Source: Anaerolineae bacterium (GTDB lineage: Bacteria > Chloroflexota > Anaerolineae > DRVO01). From it: a DNA stretch of 11,091 nucleotides. Each line of letters opens with the position of its first letter. Positions within the stretch are counted from its first letter, which is position 1. Shown in pieces: positions 1 through 5,520 of the stretch. The DNA lies in contig JAAYAV010000006.1 of NCBI GenBank assembly GCA_012719195.1, forward strand, positions 1 through 11,091. The letters run 5' to 3'. The notes beneath the pieces were generated by a model, which saw nothing but the letters and a program-made list of their open reading frames with translations, was not told where the DNA came from and searched no databases. The translations under genes were made by a program, and so were the position numbers.

Positions 1-924
1 CGCCAAGACGTCTACGAGCTGGTGGTGGAGCGGGTGGTCAAGCCCGAGATCGTGGCCACTTGGAGCCTCAGCGACTCGCTCCTGGCGCGGGGCGCTATCG
101 CTGAGACGGTGGCAGAGAAGCACCCGGGCGCCCAGCTGCAGTTCCGCTCCTGGCTCAGCCCCGACTTCCTCACCAGTCCGCAGGCAAGCACGGCTGCCTT
201 CGCCGGGGTCCGCACCGCCGTCCTGGGCTCCCTGTGGACCATCGCTCTCACCATACTGGTGGCCTTCCCTCTGGGCGTGGGCGCCGCCATCTACCTGGAG
301 GAGTACGCTGCCGACAACTTCGTCAATCGGGTCATCCGCACCAACATCGCCAACCTCGCCGGCGTGCCCTCCATCATCTACGGCATGCTCGGCCTGGCCA
401 TCTTCGTGCGCGGCCTGTCCGGGCTGACCAGCGGCGCCTTCGCTGGCCTGGCTGACCCCACCACCGCCAATGGCCGCACCATCCTGTCGGCAGCGCTGAC
501 CCTGGTGCTGCTGATCCTGCCCCTCATCATCATCAACGCCCAAGAGGCGATCCGGGCGGTGCCGTCATCACTTCGCTTAGCCAGCTACGGCCTAGGGGCA
601 ACCAAGTGGCAGACCATCCGCCACCACCTGCTGCCCAGCGCCCTGCCCGGCATCCTGACCGGCAGCATCCTGGCGATCTCCCGCGCCATCGGGGAAACGG
701 CTCCTCTGGTGGTGGTGGGCGCCTCCACCTTTATCGCCGTGGATCCCACCGGGCCCTTCTCCAAGTTCACCACCCTTCCCATTCAGATCTACCAGTGGAC
801 CTCGCGGCCGCAACCGGAGTTCCGCCACATCGCGGCCGCCGCCATTCTCGTCCTGCTGGTGCTGCTGCTCAGCTTGAACGCGGGCGCCATCGCGCTCCGC
901 AACCGCTACACCGTGAGGTCGTGA
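1..924 (+). CDS. pstA: Phosphate ABC transporter permease PstA (5' end missing)
   Basis: This is one of the two membrane subunits of the high-affinity phosphate importer PstSCAB. The frame is open at base 1, so the start lies outside the window and 307 codons are visible. The N-terminal ~70 visible residues are soluble-looking. About five hydrophobic segments follow, near residues 72-97, 117-137, 148-168, 197-229 and 277-300. The cytoplasmic EAA loop that docks onto the ATPase is clear at about 162-198 (EAIRAVPSSLR, GLGATKWQT, LLPSALPGI). The run RAIGETAPL is typical of PstA/PstC permeases. The TGA stop overlaps the ATG of pstB by one base (TGATG), so translation is probably coupled. PstA is preferred over PstC because pstB follows directly and the C-terminal sequence (FTTLPIQIYQW) is PstA-like. 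Family assignment is secure; the substrate is inferred from family and neighbour. Confidence 0.93.
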   Translation, partial: RQDVYELVVERVVKPEIVATWSLSDSLLARGAIAETVAEKHPGAQLQFRSWLSPDFLTSPQASTAAFAGVRTAVLGSLWTIALTILVAFPLGVGAAIYLEEYAADNFVNRVIRTNIANLAGVPSIIYGMLGLAIFVRGLSGLTSGAFAGLADPTTANGRTILSAALTLVLLILPLIIINAQEAIRAVPSSLRLASYGLGATKWQTIRHHLLPSALPGILTGSILAISRAIGETAPLVVVGASTFIAVDPTGPFSKFTTLPIQIYQWTSRPQPEFRHIAAAAILVLLVLLLSLNAGAIALRNRYTVRS

Positions 925-1739
925 TGATACAGACTGCCGTCACTCCGCCTACCCTCGTCGTGGCGCCGTCGCCCGCCGAGTACGCCATCGAGACGCGCGA
1001 CCTGAACGTCTACTACGGCTCCTTCCGCGCCGTGAAGAACGTGGACCTGGCCATCCGGCCTCGGCGGATCACCTCCATCATTGGGCCCTCCGGCTGCGGC
1101 AAGAGCACGGTGCTGCGGGCGCTCAACCGCATGAACGAGCTGGTGCCCAGCGCCCGCACTACCGGCGAGGTGCTCTTCCACGGCCACAACCTCTACCACC
1201 CCGACGTGGACCCAGTGCAGGTGCGGCAGCGCATCGGCATGGTGTTCCAGCGCCCCAACCCCTTCCCCAAGAGCATCTACGACAACATCGCCTGGGGAGC
1301 GCGCATCAACGGCTACCAGGGCAGCCTGGACGAGTTGGTGGAGAGGACCCTGACGCAAGCGGCACTCTGGGACGAGGTGAAGGACAAGCTGCGCCAGAGC
1401 GCCCTCGCCCTCTCCGGTGGCCAGCAGCAGCGCCTCTGTATCGCCCGCACCATCGCCGTCCAGCCCGAGCTGATCCTCATGGACGAGCCCGCCTCCGCCC
1501 TCGACCCCATCGCCACCCTGAAGATCGAGGAGTTGATGCATCAACTGGCACGGGACTACACTATCGTCATCGTCACCCATAACATGCAGCAGGCGGCGCG
1601 CGTCTCCGACGAGACGGCCTTCTTCATGATGGATGACGACCGCGCCGGCTACCTGGTGGAGTCCGGCTCCACAAAGCGCATCTTCACCAACCCGCGCGAC
1701 CGGCGCACAGAGGATTACATCACCGGGCGGTTCGGCTAG
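924..1739 (+). CDS. pstB: Phosphate ABC transporter ATP-binding protein PstB
   Basis: This cytoplasmic ATPase drives phosphate import through PstC/PstA. At 271 aa it has the usual PstB length. Visible motifs are Walker A GPSGCGKST (54-62), Q-loop Gln109 in MVFQRPNPFP, ABC signature LSGGQQQR (163-170), Walker B LILMDEP (183-189) and the switch His219 in VTHNM. Early LNRMNEL and QRPNPFPKSIYDN are characteristic of PstB rather than other ABC ATPases. The ATG at 924 overlaps the pstA stop; the frame stays open far upstream, but that part is out-of-frame pstA sequence. A GTG directly before the ATG (921) is an alternative start differing by one residue. No Pho-box-like operator is visible inside the window, so regulation probably acts upstream of pstA. 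Confidence 0.97.
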   Translation: MIQTAVTPPTLVVAPSPAEYAIETRDLNVYYGSFRAVKNVDLAIRPRRITSIIGPSGCGKSTVLRALNRMNELVPSARTTGEVLFHGHNLYHPDVDPVQVRQRIGMVFQRPNPFPKSIYDNIAWGARINGYQGSLDELVERTLTQAALWDEVKDKLRQSALALSGGQQQRLCIARTIAVQPELILMDEPASALDPIATLKIEELMHQLARDYTIVIVTHNMQQAARVSDETAFFMMDDDRAGYLVESGSTKRIFTNPRDRRTEDYITGRFG

Positions 1740-1752
1740 CCCGGTCTCAAGG

Positions 1753-2547
1753 ATGGACATGGACGAGCACCACGACTTTGCCCTAAGCGTGCCCAGCCGC
1801 CGCAACACCAAGCTACAGGCGCTGCTGGAACGCATCAACGCCGACGCCGAACTCCAGCAGCTCTGGCGCTGCGCCAACGTCAACGCCGTCGATCGCGCCG
1901 GCTTCAGCGACCACGGCCCGGTGCACGTGCAGATCGTCGCCAACGCCGCCCTTCGTCTCATGCGGCTGCTCCTCGCCGCGGAGGTGAAGCCGGGCGTGGC
2001 AACCGCCTACGCCCTCGGGGACGCCGAGGCGGAGGTGGTGGTGGTGCTTGCTTGTTGCCTACACGATCTCGGCATCGCCATCTCCCGGGACGACCACGAG
2101 CGCCACTCCCTCATCTTCGCTTACCCCAAGGCGCGCCAACTGCTTGCCGGCCTCTACCCGGAGCCCACCCTCACCATCCTAACCGCCGAAGTGCTCCACT
2201 GCGTGGTCGCCCACCACTGGGACGCCCGCCCACTGACCATCGAGGCGGGAGTGGTGAAGGTGGCCGACGCGCTGGACATGAGCGAGGGTCGCTCCCGCAT
2301 CCCCTTCGAGGCGGGCGAGGTCAACATCCATTCCATGTCCGCCCAGGCGATCACCACCGTGCGCATCGTCCCGGGCCAGCAGCGCCCCGTCGGCCTCGAC
2401 ATCACCATGAGCAATGCTGCCGGCATCTTCCAGGTGGACGAACTCCTCAAACGCAAGCTCGAGCACTCCCCCCTGGCACCCTACGTGGAGATCGTCGCCG
2501 GCATCCGCCAGGCCGACGGCTCGGTCGCCGAGGTATACCGCCGCTAG
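1753..2547 (+). CDS. HD-domain metal-dependent phosphohydrolase in the pst operon
   Basis: This is a 264-aa HD-superfamily hydrolase, expected to bind divalent metal and cleave a phosphoester or nucleotide; the substrate is unknown. Likely metal-ligand motifs are His54/His58 (SDHGPVHV), His104-Asp105 (CLHDLG), His115/His118 (DHERHS), His154-His155 (VVAHHWD) and the Asp region 172-175 (VADALDMSEGR). Residues ~190-264 form a small alpha/beta-looking tail. It starts 13 bp after pstB, so it is very likely co-transcribed with pst and may take the place that phoU often holds. Two starts are possible. ATG 1753 abuts the only purine-rich stretch, AAGG at 1749-1752, whereas ATG 1759 sits 6 nt behind it and may be the real one. 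The frame stays open back to 1633, but that part overlaps pstB and is unlikely to be translated. HD fold is confident; a phosphate-related role is inferred from position only. Confidence 0.85.
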   Translation: MDMDEHHDFALSVPSRRNTKLQALLERINADAELQQLWRCANVNAVDRAGFSDHGPVHVQIVANAALRLMRLLLAAEVKPGVATAYALGDAEAEVVVVLACCLHDLGIAISRDDHERHSLIFAYPKARQLLAGLYPEPTLTILTAEVLHCVVAHHWDARPLTIEAGVVKVADALDMSEGRSRIPFEAGEVNIHSMSAQAITTVRIVPGQQRPVGLDITMSNAAGIFQVDELLKRKLEHSPLAPYVEIVAGIRQADGSVAEVYRR

Positions 2548-2566
2548 CCGCTGCCGGCGCGGCTAG
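2544..2566 (+). terminator. Possible 3' hairpin of the pst operon
   Basis: A perfect 8-bp stem, CTAGCCGC/GCGGCTAG (2544-2551 with 2559-2566) and a 7-nt loop, overlaps the stop codon of the HD gene. No T-run follows, so it is not a canonical intrinsic terminator. It could be a 3' stabilising hairpin or help Rho-dependent ending. Confidence 0.4.
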
Positions 2567-2646
2567 GCGAGGTCCCCCTCTCCGACAGGCACGTCCGGCT
2601 ACTGCTTCAACAGAGCATCCACTTGTCACAACTCTATACATCGGTA

Positions 2647-2674
2647 TTGACAAGCCGCTACCCCCTACTAGAAT
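2647..2674 (+). promoter_or_regulatory. Sigma70-type promoter for the Tat flavoprotein gene
   Basis: A perfect -35 TTGACA (2647-2652) and near-consensus -10 TAGAAT (2669-2674) are separated by 16 nt in an otherwise GC-rich gap. Transcription would start near 2681, about 200 nt before the flavoprotein ATG. It is the best-matching promoter in the window. Confidence 0.75.
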
Positions 2675-2680
2675 GTAGGT

Positions 2681-2880
2681 GGGTGTTGCGACGGTACGAT
2701 CGAGGGTATCCGTCCCCGCTGCGCCCTCGGCCGGACCGACATCCGAACTGGCCGCTGTTCCTGGACCGCCCGCAGCGCTCCGGCCGCTCGCAAAAGCGAG
2801 AGCGGGTTCCGGCGGAGCCGACGCGGTCTAGCGTGAGAGTGATCCGCTCGCCCCAGTCGAAAAAGGGAGGTCGAGACAAG
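2681..2880 (+). promoter_or_regulatory. Long, structured 5' leader of the flavoprotein gene
   Basis: About 200 nt lie between the predicted transcription start and the ATG, with no convincing ORF of their own. Two local hairpins are visible: CGAGGG/CCCTCG (2701-2706 with 2724-2729, 17-nt loop) and CTCGC-AAAA-GCGAG around 2788-2801. The leader ends in a strong ribosome-binding site, AAAGGGAGGT (2862-2871), 9 nt before the ATG. I do not recognise a known riboswitch class. The promoter call sets the 5' end, so the length is an inference. Confidence 0.4.
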
Positions 2881-4446
2881 ATGTCGGATCAGAAGCGCGC
2901 CACACGTAGAGGACTGCTCAGGGGCGCCGCCGTCGGCGCCGGAGCCGCTGCGGCCGCTGCTCTCCCCCTTGGAGCTGCCGCCCAGGACGCACGGGTGGTA
3001 GAGGCGGATGTCGCAGTAATCGGCATGGGGTTTGCCGGCCTTGTGGCCGGCCTCAAGGCGGCGCAACTAGGCGCCAGCGTGGCCATCATGGACAAGATGC
3101 CTGCCGGCGACTGGATCGGCGGCAGCATGATGCTCTCTGGGCAGATCATCCACGTCGCCATGGCCAGCCCCATGCTCGACGAGGACTTCCTGCGAGACAC
3201 CATCACCGAAAGGACGGCGGGCCGTCCCCAGGAGCCATACGCCGAGCTCATGGAGACCTACCTTGCCAACGTGAAGCGCGGCATGCAGTGGCTCATGGAC
3301 CTCGGCGTGGAGTTCGAGGAAGAGCCGGGGCTGGAGCTGCGGCTGAAGCCGGCGAAGCCGGCTGACTACGGCTACGCTTGGGGTAAGCTGCAGCCGGACG
3401 GGGACTACGACTACCGAGATTACGGCGGCTACAAGACGGCCAAGATCCTTGAGACGGCCCTCACCGATGCCGGCGCCAACATGCTCTATGAAACCAAGGC
3501 CATGGCCCTCTTCATCGACGAACTCGGCACCGTGATCGGTGTCTCCGCTGTGGACCCTGAAGGCCGTCTTGAAGTCCACGCCAAGGCAACCATCCTCTGC
3601 ACCGGCGGATATGCGCGCAACAAGGGGATGTCCGCCAAGTACATGGGACCCCACGGAGAGGAGATCCCGGTTCAGTCCTGCCCGGGCAACACGGGTGATG
3701 GTATCGCGATGGCGCTGAAACTCGGAGCCGCCATGCGCAACAACGGCTACTCCTACTGGTGGCCGTGCCCAGCGGTCGTCGAGGAGGACCCGTGGCATCC
3801 TACGCTCGGCATGCGCAACATCGATGACATCGCTACCCAGTCGATCATCGTCATCCCTACCGGCGAGCGGGTCTGCGATGAGTCCGAGGGTCGCTTCACC
3901 TACGGCGCCGAGATGTTCCGCCGTGGTTATGTGAAGGGACTGATGGTCTTCGACTCCACGGTGCAAGAGATGGAGGCCATAGGTCCACTCTTGGAGCGCG
4001 TAGTCGAGATGGGCGGCACGGTGTATGAGGCCGACAGCCTCGAGGAACTCGCCGAGCTGGCAGGGGTCGCGCCCTATCTGGCGACCACGGTGGCCGAGTT
4101 CAATGCTGCGGTTGACGACGGAAGCATTGCCACCGCACGCGTCCCCAAGAAGGATAAGCAGAACAAGATAGAGACGGCGCCTTTCTACGGGCTACCTTTC
4201 ATCAATGGCACCCTGTTCCACTACGGCGGCCTGCAGATCAACACCAACGGGCAGATCCTGGACGTCGATGAGAAACCGATTCCTGGGCTGTTTGGCGCGG
4301 GTGAGCTGATCGGCGGCAGCCTGAGCGGCGGCACTGTGAACCGCTTCGGCGCCTACACTGGCCATCTGGCCGGTGCCTGCCTGACCTATGGCATCCTAGC
4401 GGCTGAGTCAGCCGCTGCCCTAGCCGGCATCGAAGTCGCTGGCTAG
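2881..4446 (+). CDS. Tat-exported FAD-dependent oxidoreductase (fumarate reductase/3-ketosteroid dehydrogenase superfamily)
   Basis: This 521-aa protein has a twin-arginine signal: Thr8-Arg9-Arg10-Gly-Leu-Leu-Arg, then an Ala/Gly-rich hydrophobic stretch with probable cleavage near AAA-QDA (~34). It should therefore be folded with FAD and exported. The Rossmann FAD motif VAVIGMGFAG lies at 44-53, and the C-terminal FAD-binding signature GLFGAGELIGG...VNRFGAYTG at ~469-494. Compared from memory with soluble fumarate reductases, Arg338 (ESEGRF), His447 (LFHYGG) and Arg488 (VNRFG) fall where catalytic or substrate-binding residues sit, while a further His appears replaced near WWPCP (293-297). 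I therefore do not assign fumarate as substrate. There is no haem or FMN-binding domain and no electron-transfer partner next to it. ATG 2881 is chosen because it has a strong RBS and puts the Tat signal at the N terminus; an open frame back to 2623 would bury it. Monocistronic, with its own promoter and terminator. Confidence 0.85.
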   Translation: MSDQKRATRRGLLRGAAVGAGAAAAAALPLGAAAQDARVVEADVAVIGMGFAGLVAGLKAAQLGASVAIMDKMPAGDWIGGSMMLSGQIIHVAMASPMLDEDFLRDTITERTAGRPQEPYAELMETYLANVKRGMQWLMDLGVEFEEEPGLELRLKPAKPADYGYAWGKLQPDGDYDYRDYGGYKTAKILETALTDAGANMLYETKAMALFIDELGTVIGVSAVDPEGRLEVHAKATILCTGGYARNKGMSAKYMGPHGEEIPVQSCPGNTGDGIAMALKLGAAMRNNGYSYWWPCPAVVEEDPWHPTLGMRNIDDIATQSIIVIPTGERVCDESEGRFTYGAEMFRRGYVKGLMVFDSTVQEMEAIGPLLERVVEMGGTVYEADSLEELAELAGVAPYLATTVAEFNAAVDDGSIATARVPKKDKQNKIETAPFYGLPFINGTLFHYGGLQINTNGQILDVDEKPIPGLFGAGELIGGSLSGGTVNRFGAYTGHLAGACLTYGILAAESAAALAGIEVAG

Positions 4447-4470
4447 GCTAGCGCCACACCGCACACGCAC

Positions 4471-4500
4471 GGAGAGCCCGGCTCGACCGGGCTCTCCTTT
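4471..4500 (+). terminator. Intrinsic terminator of the flavoprotein gene
   Basis: A perfect 11-bp GC-rich stem GGAGAGCCCGG/CCGGGCTCTCC (4471-4481 with 4487-4497), loop CTCGA, is followed by TTT. It lies 25 bp past the stop codon. The T-run is only on the + side, so it serves the flavoprotein gene rather than the convergent gene at 4537-5046. Confidence 0.85.
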
Positions 4501-4536
4501 CCTCAACGGCTCGACCACCGGCGCTGTGTCATACTC

Positions 4537-5046
4537 CTAGCTCCCCACTGCCTCCGCGACGGCGTTAGCGAACTGCTCCGCCACCTCGCCGTCCTTCGCC
4601 GTGACCAGCTTCTCGTAAACCTCGAGCGGCCTGCCGGTGCACTGCCCTCCGTGACTGCGCACCAGCCCGGCCCAACCCGCCGGAGCCGTCACCCGCTTCC
4701 TCTTCACCGCCTCGGCCAGAGCGAGCAGAGCCACCGCCTCGCCCGTCGCACCCACGGCCCTGTGGGAGACGTCCTTGGCCAGCTTGCGAGCGTCCGGGTT
4801 GTCCAGGAAGGCGCGCGCACCTTCCCCGCCCAGCAACACGTAGCCGTCGTACTGGTAGGTCTTGATGTCGCGCAGGCGAAGCTCAACCGGCACTGTCGAA
4901 CCGTCGGTAGCCTCGGCCGCGCCCGGGAAGAGGCCGGCCGTCACCACCTGATGAGATCGCCGCTCCAGCGTCTGACGCACCGCCCGGTAGACATTCCCGT
5001 CGAAGCCACGATAGGGAATAACCGCTACTACCTTCTTCTGCGCCAT
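4537..5046 (-). CDS. DJ-1/PfpI-family protein without the canonical nucleophilic Cys
   Basis: This 169-aa protein matches the class I glutamine amidotransferase-like DJ-1/PfpI fold in length and layout. It has an N-terminal beta strand VVAVIPYRGFD, the central YDGYVLLGGEGA (66-77), the typical FLDNPDARKLA helix (80-90), and a VTAPAGW segment (119-125). Family members usually carry a Cys on the nucleophile elbow (A-I-C-H-G-P). Here the matching stretch reads VGATGEAV (98-105), so an ungapped alignment puts Gly102 at the Cys site and Glu103 at the His. The only cysteine in the protein is Cys136. The usual early acidic Glu also seems to be Asp16. It is therefore probably not a protease, deglycase or hydratase of the standard kind and may be a binding or structural member. 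The start has a good RBS, GGGAGGA (5057-5063), 10 nt upstream. It is convergent with the flavoprotein gene. Confidence 0.75.
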   Translation of the reverse strand: MAQKKVVAVIPYRGFDGNVYRAVRQTLERRSHQVVTAGLFPGAAEATDGSTVPVELRLRDIKTYQYDGYVLLGGEGARAFLDNPDARKLAKDVSHRAVGATGEAVALLALAEAVKRKRVTAPAGWAGLVRSHGGQCTGRPLEVYEKLVTAKDGEVAEQFANAVAEAVGS

Positions 5047-5329
5047 GGTACCCTAGTCCTCCCAGTGCTAGGAAGTGTCTTCGAGACCGCCGGCGGGCCG
5101 CCGTACCGCGCGACGGCCACCAGCGCTCAGTTCGCTTAATTGCACAGGGGCAGAGGCACTGCAAAGCCCTTCCCAGTCCACACCGGAGCCTCACCCCTCC
5201 ACAAGGCGAGCGCATTTTGACCGTTTTCCTACACTCTCTCTAGCCAGCATACGACTGCTGCTGCTAGACTATCGTAGGCTAGGATGCGGCGCCGGCCACC
5301 GAGAGCGGTAGCTCCACTGCCGCAAGGCA
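5047..5329. other. Gene-free gap between the DJ-1-like gene and the tRNA
   Basis: No convincing coding region, RNA gene or strong promoter is visible here; short open frames on both strands lack RBS or family features. It must hold the promoter of the minus-strand DJ-1-like gene, but I could not place -35/-10 boxes with confidence. The one pattern seen is five CTAG tetranucleotides (5053, 5068, 5240, 5264, 5279) and lower GC around 5210-5280. Confidence 0.5.
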
Positions 5330-5362
5330 AGAAGAAGCGGCCGGATCTTCCGATCCGGCCGC
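5330..5362 (-). terminator. Intrinsic terminator of the tRNA-His transcript
   Basis: A perfect 11-bp inverted repeat GCGGCCGGATC/GATCCGGCCGC (5337-5347 with 5352-5362) and a 4-nt loop is followed, on the minus strand, by TTCTTCTTG. It begins immediately after the encoded CCA end of the tRNA, so the transcript is probably just the tRNA. Confidence 0.8.
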
Positions 5363-5363
5363 C

Positions 5364-5440
5364 TGGGGTGAGCGATGGGATTCGAACCCACGGTCTCCTG
5401 GGCCACAACCAGGTGCCTTAACCACTCGGCTACGCTCACC
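5364..5440 (-). tRNA. trnH: tRNA-His (anticodon GTG)
   Basis: The minus strand folds into a full cloverleaf. Its acceptor stem has eight pairs, GGTGAGCG/CGCTCACC, including the extra G(-1):C73 pair that is the identity element of histidine tRNA. A D-arm GCC...GGC follows, then the anticodon stem CCTGG/CCAGG with loop TTGTGGC (anticodon GTG at 5404-5406), a 5-nt variable loop, and T-arm GTGGG-TTCGAAT-CCCAT. A 3' CCA is encoded (5364-5366). It is a single tRNA, not in an array, with its own promoter and terminator. Confidence 0.97.
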
Positions 5441-5451
5441 ACTACTGGCGT

Positions 5452-5480
5452 ATTGTATGTCGAGGCACCGGGCGACGCAA
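5452..5480 (-). promoter_or_regulatory. Probable promoter of tRNA-His
   Basis: On the minus strand, -10 TACAAT (5452-5457) and a weak -35 TTGCGT (5475-5480) are 17 nt apart. The -10 ends 11 nt before the tRNA 5' end, leaving a leader of only a few nucleotides for RNase P. The region also lies just ahead of the divergent C25 peptidase gene, whose own promoter I could not place. Confidence 0.6.
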
Positions 5481-5520
5481 CTGCGCCCGGGCCCTCAATC
5501 TCATGGATAGGATTGGCTGT

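Noticed and set aside
606..923. Upstream extension of PstB
   Set aside because: The added part is an out-of-frame reading of pstA with His/Arg/Pro low complexity. The ATG overlapping the pstA stop gives the normal PstB length.
906..1961. A 351-codon open frame on the minus strand opposite pstB
   Set aside because: It is antisense to a clear PstB, shows low-complexity His/Val/Gly-rich sequence typical of GC-rich shadow frames, and has no recognisable domain.
2623..2880. Upstream extension of the flavoprotein from an earlier ATG
   Set aside because: It would add 86 residues of Arg/Pro-rich sequence, bury the twin-arginine signal, and it contains the promoter. The ATG at 2881 has a strong RBS.
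5364..5440. tRNA-His as an integration site for a mobile element
   Set aside because: No integrase, direct repeat of the tRNA 3' end or foreign genes lie nearby. Both sides look like ordinary chromosome.
5451..5520. A + strand promoter for the C25 gene near TATTGTATGT (5451-5460)
   Set aside because: The AT-rich stretch is better explained as the -10 of the divergent tRNA promoter, and no matching -35 on the + strand was found.
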